Positions 1 through 14,091 of a stretch of 64,000 nt of DNA are shown here, one piece after another. This DNA is from Spartobacteria bacterium LR76 (GTDB taxonomy: Bacteria; Verrucomicrobiota; Verrucomicrobiia; Chthoniobacterales; Terrimicrobiaceae): NCBI GenBank assembly GCA_003054655.1, contig QAYZ01000016.1:186001-250000 (forward strand). Direction: 5' to 3'. A program made the position numbers and the translations under genes. A model generated the notes under the pieces. It searched no databases. It was given only the letters and a program-made list of their open reading frames with translations, and was not told where the DNA came from. Position 1 is the first letter of the stretch, and each line of letters starts with the position of its first letter.

Positions 1-1410
1 AAGAAGACCGATCCGGTCGTGCTCCTGGCCTCCCCGGAGGCTCCGACGAGCGGGTTGCTCGAGCGGTTCCGCGCCGCCCGCCACCTGAAGGACCAGATCG
101 CCGCCCTCGACCAGATCGTCAAGGCGCTTCCCGACTTTACTGATGCCAGCGAACTCCAGGTGCTGGTGAGCCAGATCGAGGCTGCCGCCGCCAAGGTGCG
201 CCGCCTCCAGCCCGCGCAGGCGCTGGAAATGCTCCAGGCTCGCGACGAGATCATTGCCCGTCATCCGGAAATCAAGACCGTCGAAGGCGCCCCGAGCGTC
301 GCTGAGATCCTCAAGGGCGAGCAAGCCCGTCTGCAGGAGCTCTTTGCCGCTCTCCCCGCGATCAAGCAGAAGAAGGCCGTCGAGCAGTTCCCGGTCGCCT
401 TCGGCGATGAATGGCTGGACGTGATTTTCCGCGTAATGCAGGAGGCTCCGAACCGCCTCGTGGTCGAGATCAGCCGCATCGTCGAGAAGGAGGGCCGCCA
501 GGAGGAACTCCGCTTCGTCCTGGCTCGCTGGATCAGCGAGCGCTCGGCCTCCTCTGAGATGCTCATCTGGCTTTGCAAAGAGCGAGGCGCGTCTTTCCCC
601 GAGCTTTTCAATCACGACCTCCTTGGCGCGGTGTTCAGCGCCCTCGAGCGCGACCAACTCGCGGAGAAGCGTGGAGCCCGTCTCCACGACCTGCTTTTCG
701 AGGATCGCGAGCTCATCGGCGAGCTCCTCACCACGGCGGAGCACGACGAGGTCCGCGACGCCCTGCGCCGCCTCCTTCTCACCCCGGTCTTTGAGGATCT
801 GAGCAAGCGCTCGCTCCTCGCCCGTATCGTGAAGATTTACCCGGAGCTCCAGTCCATGATCACCGGCGATAGCGGTGAGCGGCAGGAGACCCTTACCGTT
901 TCCTGGGCCAGCCTGGAGAAGCGCAAGGAAGAGCATGAGGACCTGGTCAACCGCCAGATCCCGCAAAACATCCGCGACATCCAGATCGCCCGTTCCTACG
1001 GCGACTTGCGCGAGAACTTTGAGTTCAAGTCCGCCAAGGAGCAGCAGCGCGTGCTGGCCCGCCGTCGCGCCGAATCCGAGCGCGATCTCGGGCAGGCTCG
1101 CGGCACGAACTTTGAGAACCCCGACACGACGCAGGTCTCCATCGGCACGGTCGTCACCCTGAAGACCACCGGCGGAGCCACCGAGGTGTACAGCATCCTC
1201 GGAGCATGGGACAGCGCGCCGGAGCTCGGCATCGTCTCCTACAAGGCGGCGATCGGGCAGGCGCTCCTCGGCAAAAAGGCGGGCGAAAGCGTCCAGCTTC
1301 CGGCCGAGTTTGGCGTTCACAACGTCACCATTGAAAAGATCGAACCCTTTACCAACCTCGACATCCTCTCGGAGAAGGTGCACGTACTGACGAATCCTTC
1401 GGTTTCGTAA
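1..1410 (+). CDS. GreA/GreB-domain transcription elongation factor with long N-terminal extension (5' truncated)
   Basis: The reading frame is open to the left edge of the window, so the start lies upstream; a GTG at 19 is only the first start codon inside the window. The last ~160 residues match the GreA/GreB pattern: a basic coiled-coil segment (SYGDLRENFEFKSAKEQQ) followed by a C-terminal FKBP-like domain (GTVVTLKTTG through PAEFGVHNVTIEKIEPF). Gre factors insert the coiled coil into the RNA polymerase secondary channel and stimulate cleavage of backtracked RNA. Ordinary GreA is ~158 residues; here at least 300 further helical, charged residues precede it, so this is an extended form. The role of the extension is unknown. 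Confidence 0.8.
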   Translation, partial: KKTDPVVLLASPEAPTSGLLERFRAARHLKDQIAALDQIVKALPDFTDASELQVLVSQIEAAAAKVRRLQPAQALEMLQARDEIIARHPEIKTVEGAPSVAEILKGEQARLQELFAALPAIKQKKAVEQFPVAFGDEWLDVIFRVMQEAPNRLVVEISRIVEKEGRQEELRFVLARWISERSASSEMLIWLCKERGASFPELFNHDLLGAVFSALERDQLAEKRGARLHDLLFEDRELIGELLTTAEHDEVRDALRRLLLTPVFEDLSKRSLLARIVKIYPELQSMITGDSGERQETLTVSWASLEKRKEEHEDLVNRQIPQNIRDIQIARSYGDLRENFEFKSAKEQQRVLARRRAESERDLGQARGTNFENPDTTQVSIGTVVTLKTTGGATEVYSILGAWDSAPELGIVSYKAAIGQALLGKKAGESVQLPAEFGVHNVTIEKIEPFTNLDILSEKVHVLTNPSVS

Positions 1411-1512
1411 AAATGGTTGGGATAAGACAACACATGTGCATGGAATCTGCTTGCCTCAAACAGAGCGCCAGCGATGCTTTCCTGCGCTAATTACAAGCAC
1501 ACACACAAATAA

Positions 1513-2793
<1,281 letters not shown>

Positions 2794-2820
2794 TCCGCTA
2801 GTCGCACCCGTTACTTCGAA

Positions 2821-2856
2821 GACCGGCTGGGAATCTCCCAGCCGGTCTTTCTTTTC
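2821..2856 (+). terminator. Rho-independent terminator of eno
   Basis: A perfect 11-bp stem, GACCGGCTGGG/CCCAGCCGGTC, with a 5-nt loop, followed by TTTCTTTTC, 28 nt after the eno stop codon. Confidence 0.9.
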
Positions 2857-2929
2857 GCCGGATCACGGCGCATTTAATTAGTCAAGCCAAAGGGTTGCCT
2901 AAAAACTCCTTAACCGTTATCATTCGCCA

Positions 2930-3274
2930 ATGAGGTCATCGGTCGAAACACGCCGCAAACGGAAGGACGCCACCTTCCTGAAGGCGTTGAACCGTGTCCT
3001 GATGGTCCTCGTTTTCCTGGGATTTCTCGCGATTGTGGCTTTCTGGTTTTATCCGGAGGTGACGTACCGCAACAAGCTGGTGGCCCAGTTGGAAGACAAG
3101 AAGGCGCATCTCGCGGCGCTCCAGTTGACCCAAAAGCAGCGCGAACGGGAGGTGTATTTGCTCCAGAATGATCCCGAGTATATCGAGATCATCGCTCGAG
3201 ACAAACTCGACCTGATGCGTCCCGGTGAGACGATCTACCGCTTCGACTCCGCTCGTGCGGCGTCGGACAAGTAG
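2930..3274 (+). CDS. ftsB: FtsB/DivIC-family septum formation protein
   Basis: 114 residues with the FtsB layout: a short basic cytoplasmic N-terminus (ETRRKRKD), one transmembrane helix at about residues 22-45 (VLMVLVFLGFLAIVAFWFYP), a coiled coil at about 48-85, and the conserved C-terminal segment NDPEYIEIIARDKLDLMRPGE. FtsB bridges FtsL and FtsQ in the divisome. Its position directly after eno supports the call. There is no Shine-Dalgarno sequence. Confidence 0.85.
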   Translation: MRSSVETRRKRKDATFLKALNRVLMVLVFLGFLAIVAFWFYPEVTYRNKLVAQLEDKKAHLAALQLTQKQREREVYLLQNDPEYIEIIARDKLDLMRPGETIYRFDSARAASDK

Positions 3275-3332
3275 AGCGCTCCCGATTTCCGCGTCCGATC
3301 GCTTTGGGGCGCGTCCCCTGGGTTTCTTTTTG

Positions 3333-4406
3333 CTAGCTCCGGAGGCTTTCGATGGCCTCGCGGAGATCCTCCTCGGTCACGTCCTTGGAAACAAAGGCTT
3401 CGCCGAGTTCCGGGACGACGACGAACCGGATGGCTCCGGACTCGAATTTTTTGTCGCGGCTGAGTGCAGCCAGCAGGGCGTCGGTGGTGATGTCGGCGGG
3501 GAGTGTCGTCGGGAGATTGTAGGCTTTGAGCGCGGCGATGATTTTCTCCGCGGACTTTTCGGGAAGGTCGGCTTTTCTCACCGAGATGCGTGCGGCGGCG
3601 ACGAGGCCGAGGCTGATGGCTTCGCCATGCAGATAGCGGCCATAGCCAGCCGCATTCTCGATGGCGTGGCCGATGGTGTGGCCGAAGTTGAGCAACGCCC
3701 GGAGACCGTGGCGTTCGAACTCGTCTTCCGCCACGATGCGGGCCTTGATTTTGACATTGCGCGAGATGAGTTCACCCAGATCGGGGGATTTCTCAGCCAG
3801 CAATTCGTTGAGCATGGCGGCGTCGCGGATGGCGGCATGCTTGATAATCTCGCCAAAGCCCTCGTTGAATTCCCGCTTGGGCAGGGTGTCGAGCGTATTG
3901 ACGTCGGTGATGACGAGGGATGGCTGGTGAAATGCTCCGAGGAGGTTCTTGCCCTTGCGGGAGTTGACGCCGGTTTTGCCCCCCAGAGAGCTATCGACCT
4001 GGGCCACGACGGTGGTCGGGATCTGGACGTGCGGGATGCCGCGATAAAAGATGCTGGCGACGAACCCTGCGAGGTCGCCGATGACGCCGCCGCCGAGGGC
4101 AATCACTGCGCTCCGGCGGTCAAGTCCGGCCTCGATCATCTGATCGCAGACGTCCTCGATGAAACCCAGTGCTTTGGATGGCTCGCCCGGCGGTACGACG
4201 ATGGTGGTGACTTCGAATCCAGCGGCCTCCAGGCTGGCCTCCACCGTCTCTGCATAAAGGGGAGCGATGTTGCTATCCGTGATGAGTGCGCAGCGTGAAG
4301 CAGGCAATACCTGGCTGATGAACTCCCCGGCGCGGCGGAGGATGTCATGGCCGACGATGACTTCGTACGGGTTGCGGGAAATGAGGACGGGAATGCGGGC
4401 GGCCAT
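3333..4406 (-). CDS. aroB: 3-dehydroquinate synthase
   Basis: 357 residues. It converts DAHP to 3-dehydroquinate, the second step of the shikimate pathway, using NAD and a divalent metal. The glycine-rich NAD motif GGGVIGDLAGF is at 105-115, the active-site block PTTVVAQVDSSLGGKTGVN at 130-148, and the metal and substrate residues are in NEGFGEIIKH (181-190) and the HTIGHAIE segment. Its start lies 6 nt beyond the cstA stop codon, so the two are co-transcribed, possibly as the tail of the long leftward gene string. Confidence 0.96.
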   Translation of the reverse strand: MAARIPVLISRNPYEVIVGHDILRRAGEFISQVLPASRCALITDSNIAPLYAETVEASLEAAGFEVTTIVVPPGEPSKALGFIEDVCDQMIEAGLDRRSAVIALGGGVIGDLAGFVASIFYRGIPHVQIPTTVVAQVDSSLGGKTGVNSRKGKNLLGAFHQPSLVITDVNTLDTLPKREFNEGFGEIIKHAAIRDAAMLNELLAEKSPDLGELISRNVKIKARIVAEDEFERHGLRALLNFGHTIGHAIENAAGYGRYLHGEAISLGLVAAARISVRKADLPEKSAEKIIAALKAYNLPTTLPADITTDALLAALSRDKKFESGAIRFVVVPELGEAFVSKDVTEEDLREAIESLRS

Positions 4407-4412
4407 GAGAGG

Positions 4413-6452
4413 TCAGGAAGCTTGGGCGAAAATCGGAGGCTCCTCGCGGAGCGGGATGGACTTACCTTGCACGATGAGCTGCCACCATACCCGGGCGCAC
4501 GAGAGGACAACAAGCAGAACCAGTATGAGAAACGCGGCGGTGACGCCGGTATTCACGTAGTTGTTCATCAGGAGATGGTTCCAGGCGGCGAGTTGCTCCG
4601 GGGTTCCGCCGGCGGCGAGCTTCGCCTTGAAGTCCGCCGCTGCGCTGAGGAAGCCGAGTCGCGGGTCGGGGCTGAAGATTTTCATCCAGCCTGCCGTCAT
4701 CGTGACGATGGAAAGCCAGGCCAGCGGAAGGAGGGCGACCCAGACGTAGCGCACGCGGTCCATCTTGATCAGGACGGTGACGCCGAGCGAAAGGGCGATG
4801 ACAGCGAGGAGCTGGTTGGCGACTCCGAAGATGGGCCAGAGGGAATTGATCCCGCCGAGCGGATCGAGCACGCCCTGGATAAGGAAGTATCCCCAGGCGG
4901 CGACAAAGGCGGCGGAGGCGAGGAAGGTGCCAAGGGCAAAATCCGTGCGTCCGAGCGGTTTCCATATGTAGGCGAGAAGGTCCTGGACGAGAAAGCGCCC
5001 CACGCGGGTGCCTGCGTCGATCGTGGTGAGGATGAACATCGCCTCAAACATGATGGCGAAGTGATACCAGACCGAAATCGCGGCCTTGCTGCCGAAGACC
5101 CCGGCAAACATCGTGGCCATGCCGACGGCAAAGGTGGGAGCGCCGCCGGTGCGGCCGACCATGTTGGACTCGCCGACGTTCTCGGCGAGCTGGGTCATCT
5201 GCTCGGTCGTGACGGGGAACCCAAGCGCCGTGACTTTTTGGACGACGGCGGCTGGCTCGCCCTTCATGTTGATGGCGAAGTACTCGCCGGGAGGCATCGC
5301 GCAGGCGGCGATGAGGGCCATGATGCCGACGAGCATTTCCGTGATCATCGCGCCATAGCCGATGACGCGGATGTCCTTTTCGCTCGTGATGATCTTGGGC
5401 GTGGTTCCAGAGGCGATAAGGGCGTGAAAACCCGACACCGCAGCGCAGGCAATCGTGATGAAGGCGAAAGGGAAGACCGGACCGGCGAAGACCGGCCCCG
5501 TGCCGTCGATGAACTTCGTCAGCGCGGGCATCTGGAGTTTCGGCGCGAGAATGACGATGGCCACGCCGAGCAGGGCAACTGCGCCGATCTTCATGAACGT
5601 GCTCAGGTAATCGCGCGGAGCGAGCAGCAGCCAGACGGGGAGGACGGAGGCGAGGAGACCGTAGCCCATGATGCCCCAGGCGAGCTTAAGCTCCTCGGCG
5701 GTGAGGGGGGCTTCCAGCGGAGAGCCCTTGATCCATTGTCCGGCCACGACTGAGGCGATGAGGGCGGCGACGCCGAAGATGCTGACCCATCCGACGGACA
5801 TCTTGAACATGCGCAGGGCGATACCCATTACCATGGCGATCGGGATGGAGGCGAGAATGGTGAAGAGGCCCCACGGGCTTTCCGCCAGAGCCTTGACGAC
5901 CACCAGCGCCAGCACGGCCAGCAGGATGATCATGATGGCGACGATGCTGATGAGGGCGACGAATCCGGCGAATGGTCCCACCTCGTCGCGGACCATCTGG
6001 CCGAGCGAACGGCCCCGACGGCGGACGGAGCAAAAGAGAATGATGCTGTCATGCACGGCTCCGCCCAGCGTCGCGCCGACGAGAATCCAGAGCATTCCCG
6101 GTAGAAAACCGAATTGTGCGGCCAGGACGGGGCCGACCAGGGGGCCGGGGCCGGCGATGGCGGCAAAGTGATGGCCAAAGACAATCCATCGGTTGGTGGG
6201 GACGTAGTCCTTGCCGTCCTCGTTGGTGATCGCGGGCGTGAGCCGGGCGTCATTCAACGTGAGCACCTTGGCCATCAGCCAGGCGGAGTGAAACCGATAG
6301 GCGAGGGCGAAGACACAGACGGAGGCGATGACCATCCAGAGAGCGCTGACGTGCTCTCCGCGGGCGAGGGCGAGGATGGCCAGTGAGCCGGCTGCCGCGA
6401 AACACACGGCGAGCCACCCATAGAACGACCACCGGTGGAGGACGGAAGTCAT
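4413..6452 (-). CDS. cstA: Carbon starvation protein CstA family transporter
   Basis: 679 residues with many hydrophobic membrane segments. The N-terminal signature FAAIAGPGPLVGPVLAAQFG is typical of CstA. The family imports peptides or pyruvate during carbon limitation in enterobacteria; the substrate here is not determinable from sequence. Start codon at 6450-6452. It lies 18 nt downstream of pyrG and 6 nt upstream of aroB on the same strand. A 468-codon open frame on the opposite strand is a codon-bias shadow. Confidence 0.92.
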   Translation of the reverse strand: MTSVLHRWSFYGWLAVCFAAAGSLAILALARGEHVSALWMVIASVCVFALAYRFHSAWLMAKVLTLNDARLTPAITNEDGKDYVPTNRWIVFGHHFAAIAGPGPLVGPVLAAQFGFLPGMLWILVGATLGGAVHDSIILFCSVRRRGRSLGQMVRDEVGPFAGFVALISIVAIMIILLAVLALVVVKALAESPWGLFTILASIPIAMVMGIALRMFKMSVGWVSIFGVAALIASVVAGQWIKGSPLEAPLTAEELKLAWGIMGYGLLASVLPVWLLLAPRDYLSTFMKIGAVALLGVAIVILAPKLQMPALTKFIDGTGPVFAGPVFPFAFITIACAAVSGFHALIASGTTPKIITSEKDIRVIGYGAMITEMLVGIMALIAACAMPPGEYFAINMKGEPAAVVQKVTALGFPVTTEQMTQLAENVGESNMVGRTGGAPTFAVGMATMFAGVFGSKAAISVWYHFAIMFEAMFILTTIDAGTRVGRFLVQDLLAYIWKPLGRTDFALGTFLASAAFVAAWGYFLIQGVLDPLGGINSLWPIFGVANQLLAVIALSLGVTVLIKMDRVRYVWVALLPLAWLSIVTMTAGWMKIFSPDPRLGFLSAAADFKAKLAAGGTPEQLAAWNHLLMNNYVNTGVTAAFLILVLLVVLSCARVWWQLIVQGKSIPLREEPPIFAQAS

Positions 6453-6470
6453 GGCGAAATGTGGAGGTGT

Positions 6471-10037
<3,567 letters not shown>

Positions 10038-10048
<11 letters not shown>

Positions 10049-10340
10049 TGGGATACGAATGGAAATCGTCCAACCCGGCGGGGCCGGAGGCATTTCGCTT
10101 GATGATTTGAATCTTTTCCTCTGCCGCGTCGAGTCTTTCCTGACAAAGTTTCACCAGCGACACGCCCTCTTCATAATGCGCAAGCAGCTTCTCCAGAGGG
10201 AGTTTCCCCGATTCCATCTCGCCGACCAGCGCCTCGAGCTTCTGCATGGCCTCCTCGATGGAGGCGGAGCCTGACTGGGGCTGGCTCACTTGCTGCTCCG
10301 AGGCTGACTCCAACGATCCCGGTCTGCGAAAATGATGCAC
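10038..10340 (-). CDS. xseB: Exodeoxyribonuclease VII small subunit
   Basis: About 100 residues. The core SIEEAMQKLEALVGEMESG through AHYEEGVSLVKLCQERLDAAEEKI is the characteristic helical hairpin of the small subunit, which binds the XseA large subunit; no xseA lies in this window. The start is uncertain: the full frame overlaps the upstream glycosyltransferase by 55 nt, and a later start is possible. Overlap with dxs downstream supports translational coupling. Confidence 0.85.
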
Positions 10341-12028
10341 TCGGCCTCGATCGGGAGGGCGGTGTACGAGGTCAGCGGGAAGCCCTCGACTTTCGGCGGA
10401 CGAGTGATGAGCGGAGCCCAGTCCTTGAGGTTGCCCTTGTAAATATCCGAGAAAAGGCGCTGGTTGCCGCTGATCGGGGTGAGAAAGAGGCCGGAAATCG
10501 GTTGTTTCGTTTCGTTATAATCGTGGATGCGGTTGAAGTCGCGAATGCTCTTCGGCATGAGGAGCGAAGAGCGCTGGGCGTACCAGGCGACGGCCCATGG
10601 CATGTCGGAGCAGATGGCCTCGTCCTCATCGAACCACTCGCCGAGCATGCCGATGACCGGCGGTACGTACGGGGGCCACTGAATGCGCCCCTGCTGACCG
10701 GCGAACAGAGTGATCAGGAGCGGGATGCCGCACAGGAAGATGACGGAGCAGATAAAGATCACACGGAAGAGAGCTCCGCCAAACTCCATCCGACTCCATA
10801 GGACGAGCAGGAACGCGAATCCGAAGGCGACAAAGATGGGGATGAAAATGACGTGAAGCTGGTTTTCCGACATGACGTCGAAACCGCGATAAAGGCTCAT
10901 GCCGAAGACCGCCGACAACCACATGGCCAGGACACACCATTTGAACATGGCAGCCTTGTGCGAGCGGAAGCGATGGAACAGCGCGAGGAAGAATGCGCCC
11001 GCCGCGATGTTGAGGCCGATAAGGCCGAAGAGGCCGTCGAGCTGGCGCATCAGATTGGCTCGCACCTTGCCCTGGAGGCTGATGCCTGAACCGCCGACGC
11101 TCAGCTCCGAGGAGCGCTGATAACCTTCCGTCGGTGCCTGGTCGAAGAACATCTCGTAGAAGCCGAGGCCGAAGGGATTGCCGCAGACCTGATAGGTCCG
11201 GACGAGCCAGGGTGTCACGATGACCAAAAACGCGGCCAAAGCGGCCAGAAAGGCGAGACCGCGGGGGCGGAAATAGATGGCGGCGAAGACCGCCCAACCG
11301 ACGAACAGCCAGAAGGCCAGGCCATGCGCGAGGGTCATGAGACCGAAGAACGCTCCCGCGCCGACCAGCCAGCCCAAGGTATGGGTAAACTGGTCATTCC
11401 CGGCGGCTTCCATGGCAAACAGGGTCGCCAGGCTTGCCAGGCCAAAGAGGAGCAGCACCAGCATATGCGGCAGCCCGCTCAGGGAAAACTGCCAGAGGAG
11501 ATCTGTGACGAGCGCCGCCATGGAGGCGAAAAAGGCCAGCTTCGTATCGAAAAGCTTTTGCACGACGAGGAACCAGACGCCGATGGCCAGCAGGAAGGTA
11601 ATCATCGCGACGGCGGCGACCATGCGATCCCCCGAGTACGGGATCTGGGTCGGCGACATTTTCCAACTGCCCTTGATGAGGCGAAGGGCGAAGGAATTGA
11701 TCCAGGGATTCAGCGGAGCCTGATAAAAGTCGGGGAACCGGCTCAGGTCGATCTGGTCGACCGGCTCGCTGAGATGTTTCTTGTACATCCAAAGGGCGGC
11801 GGGCCGGATGTTTCCAGTGGTATAACCCTTGCCCGAGGCAATGTTGCGGGCGATCTGCGCCTGATCCATGGCGCTCGGGTTGTTGAGACCCTTGAACTGT
11901 ATGAAGAGATACAGGAGGGAAACAAAGATCACGAGCACGGCAACCGTGCCTCCCTTGATGAGCAGGGCGAATAAGCCTTGGTCGAGGGAGTGTACGGCGG
12001 ATTGGACTTGTACGTCGCCGGAGGCCAT
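10286..12028 (-). CDS. GT-C family membrane glycosyltransferase (ArnT/PMT-like)
   Basis: 580 residues with about ten membrane helices, the first at ~28-48. The periplasmic loop after it reads NPSAMDQAQIARNIASGKGY, which resembles the acidic first-loop motif of ArnT- and PMT-type GT-C enzymes that use polyprenyl-phosphate sugars. A hydrophilic C-terminal domain of about 130 residues follows the membrane part. Acceptor and sugar are unknown. Same strand and close spacing as the NtrC regulator upstream and xseB downstream. Confidence 0.7.
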   Translation of the reverse strand: MASGDVQVQSAVHSLDQGLFALLIKGGTVAVLVIFVSLLYLFIQFKGLNNPSAMDQAQIARNIASGKGYTTGNIRPAALWMYKKHLSEPVDQIDLSRFPDFYQAPLNPWINSFALRLIKGSWKMSPTQIPYSGDRMVAAVAMITFLLAIGVWFLVVQKLFDTKLAFFASMAALVTDLLWQFSLSGLPHMLVLLLFGLASLATLFAMEAAGNDQFTHTLGWLVGAGAFFGLMTLAHGLAFWLFVGWAVFAAIYFRPRGLAFLAALAAFLVIVTPWLVRTYQVCGNPFGLGFYEMFFDQAPTEGYQRSSELSVGGSGISLQGKVRANLMRQLDGLFGLIGLNIAAGAFFLALFHRFRSHKAAMFKWCVLAMWLSAVFGMSLYRGFDVMSENQLHVIFIPIFVAFGFAFLLVLWSRMEFGGALFRVIFICSVIFLCGIPLLITLFAGQQGRIQWPPYVPPVIGMLGEWFDEDEAICSDMPWAVAWYAQRSSLLMPKSIRDFNRIHDYNETKQPISGLFLTPISGNQRLFSDIYKGNLKDWAPLITRPPKVEGFPLTSYTALPIEAECIIFADRDRWSQPRSSK

Positions 12029-12037
12029 AAGGTAGGT

Positions 12038-13417
12038 CTATTGGGTCGGTGGATTGGTGATTTTCAGGTCGCGCAGCCGTCGATGAAGCGTTCGGCGGCT
12101 GATTCCCAGCTTCCGCGCCGCTTCGGTTCGATTGCCGCCGCACTCTTCCAGAGCGCGGAAAATAAGTGCCTGTTCGGTTTGGTGCAAATTTAATCGACCA
12201 GATGCATGCGGCTCTTCGAGCAGGGGGGAAATCGAGGGGATTCCCTGTCGGACCGAGGCGGGAAGATCCCGTACTCCGATACGGGGAGTGCAGCACATGA
12301 CGACGGCATGCTCGATGGCGGCGCGGAGTTCGCGGACATTGCCGGGCCAGTCGTAGTGGATGATGCAGGCGGCGGCCTCGGGTGAGAGATCCCGGAAGGG
12401 CTTGCCGTTTTCCTTGGCCGATTCCTTCAGGAACGACTGGGCGAGAAGCGGGATGTCCTCCTTGCGCGAGCGCAGCGGCGGCATGGTGATCTGGACGACG
12501 TTGAGCCGGAAATAGAGATCGTCGCGGAATTTCCCCTCGGAAACGAGCTTGGCGAGATCCTTGTTGGTTGCGGCCACGAGACGGACATCGGTGTGAATGG
12601 TCTGGTTGCCGCCTACGCGCTCAAAGGTGCGTTCGCCGATAGCGCGAAGGATCTTCACTTGCGTGTTCTCGTCGATTTCTCCGATTTCGTCGAGGAAGAG
12701 TGTGCCTCCGCTTGCCTGCTCGAAGCGCCCAATACGTCGCTCGAAGGCCCCGGTAAAGGCTCCTCGTTCATGTCCAAAAAGCTCGCTTTCAAGGAGTTGT
12801 GATGAAAATGCCTTGCAGTGGACTGTGACGAATTTTTTACCTGCGCGGGGACTGAGCTGATGGATGGCCCGGGCGGCGAGCTCCTTGCCGGTGCCGGTTT
12901 CCCCCTGGACGAGGATGGTGGCACGGGAGGGGGCGACCTGCTTGATGGTTTCAAAGACCTCCACCATCGCGGCAGACTGCCCGATCATGTTTTCCAGTCC
13001 CGAGCGCTTCTCGACCTGCTGGCGGAGTTCCTCGTTTTCCTTGCGGGTATCGCGCTCGCGCAGTGCGCGCTGGATGAGGAGTTCCAGCCGGTCGATGTTC
13101 ACCGGCTTGGTGACGAAATCGTAGGCACCCCGGCGCATGGCTTCCACAGCGGTATCCACGGAGCCGTAGGCGGTCATCATGATGCAGACGGGAGGCTTGG
13201 GCAGCTTGAGCGCCTGCTCGATGAGCGCCATGCCGTCTTCGCCACCGAGGCGCAGGTCGGTGATCAGGACATCGGCGGGATCGGTTTCCATGATCGAGAG
13301 CGCGCCCGATATGTCCCCGGCCACATAGACCTCGAATTCATCCTCGAGGGCGACGCGCAGTCCATCGCGAGTGTTTTTCTCGTCGTCTACGATGAGAAGG
13401 GTTCCTCGCCGTGCCAT
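12038..13417 (-). CDS. Sigma-54-dependent response regulator, NtrC type
   Basis: 459 residues from the ATG at 13415-13417 (MARRGTLLIVDDE). Receiver domain at 1-125 with acidic pocket D11/D12 and predicted phosphoacceptor D54 in ITDLRL; AAA+ domain with Walker A GETGTGKE, the sigma-54 contact loop GAFTGA, and Walker B LFLDEIGE; C-terminal Fis-type helix-turn-helix (NRTEAARKLGISRRTLHRRL). It should activate RNA polymerase-sigma54 upon phosphorylation. No histidine kinase is adjacent. It is not the CARF-domain activator RtcR that controls rtcBA in enterobacteria. Confidence 0.93.
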   Translation of the reverse strand: MARRGTLLIVDDEKNTRDGLRVALEDEFEVYVAGDISGALSIMETDPADVLITDLRLGGEDGMALIEQALKLPKPPVCIMMTAYGSVDTAVEAMRRGAYDFVTKPVNIDRLELLIQRALRERDTRKENEELRQQVEKRSGLENMIGQSAAMVEVFETIKQVAPSRATILVQGETGTGKELAARAIHQLSPRAGKKFVTVHCKAFSSQLLESELFGHERGAFTGAFERRIGRFEQASGGTLFLDEIGEIDENTQVKILRAIGERTFERVGGNQTIHTDVRLVAATNKDLAKLVSEGKFRDDLYFRLNVVQITMPPLRSRKEDIPLLAQSFLKESAKENGKPFRDLSPEAAACIIHYDWPGNVRELRAAIEHAVVMCCTPRIGVRDLPASVRQGIPSISPLLEEPHASGRLNLHQTEQALIFRALEECGGNRTEAARKLGISRRTLHRRLRDLKITNPPTQ

Positions 13418-13471
13418 ATTGGCACAGTCAAAGCGGGTGCGTTGCACTGTGGCAAGCAAATCCCGGTGCGG

Positions 13472-14083
13472 CTAGTCGACAAAGAGCAGCGGCGTCCACT
13501 CGCACTGGCGGTGAAAGTTCACCTCGGCGTGCCGTGAGGTCGAGGACAGCACGGGGGCGCGATCCGGGCCGGCATCGTAGCGGCTGAGTGAAACACGAGC
13601 GCGTCCGCCTGCGGTGGCGGCAGCGCAGGGAATGACGGCGATGATTTCCCAGAGTCCATCCGTATGCCGCGTCTGGAAATCAAAAAGGGACTCGTCATCG
13701 ACGAGGCACTCGCCGATGGCCGGGCGGGGGGTGACGCTGTCGGGGATCTGAAGCTGGAGACGGTGTCCGTTGGGTGAAACGTGAAGCTCCAGGTAATAAG
13801 GTTCATCCTGTCCGCGCAGGAAGATCTCAAAGACGTCTCCGAGTTTCCAAAGGTGCTGGAAATCACGGCTTGCCTCGGAAACGAGATCGTTATCCTGGAG
13901 CGACGCCGCCACGAGGAGGTGGCCCTCATTCCAGCCAAGAAATCCGATGCCGGAGAGAAAGCGCTCTCTGGGGCCGGAAAGAAAACATAACGGGAGACCC
14001 GCTTCCTGGGACAGGAGTTCAAAGAGCGTCCAGTCCGGCGTGGCGTGGGATCGGGGAAACTTGGTGACGGCGAGGTCGGGCAT
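13472..14083 (-). CDS. CBM9-like (DOMON-type) domain protein
   Basis: 203 residues with no signal peptide. The pattern of aromatic residues and the segment FLGWNEGHLLVAASLQDNDL, followed by WKLGDVFEIFLRG and YYLELHVSPNG, resembles the family-9 carbohydrate-binding beta-sandwich seen as stand-alone proteins. It starts 8 nt after the recG stop codon. The lack of an export signal makes extracellular glycan binding unlikely; its role here is unknown. Confidence 0.6.
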   Translation of the reverse strand: MPDLAVTKFPRSHATPDWTLFELLSQEAGLPLCFLSGPRERFLSGIGFLGWNEGHLLVAASLQDNDLVSEASRDFQHLWKLGDVFEIFLRGQDEPYYLELHVSPNGHRLQLQIPDSVTPRPAIGECLVDDESLFDFQTRHTDGLWEIIAVIPCAAATAGGRARVSLSRYDAGPDRAPVLSSTSRHAEVNFHRQCEWTPLLFVD

Positions 14084-14091
14084 GGGGGGAT

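Noticed and set aside
12038-13417. Assigning the NtrC-type regulator as RtcR, the activator of rtcBA
   Set aside because: It has a phosphoreceiver domain instead of the CARF domain of RtcR and lies 37 kb away.
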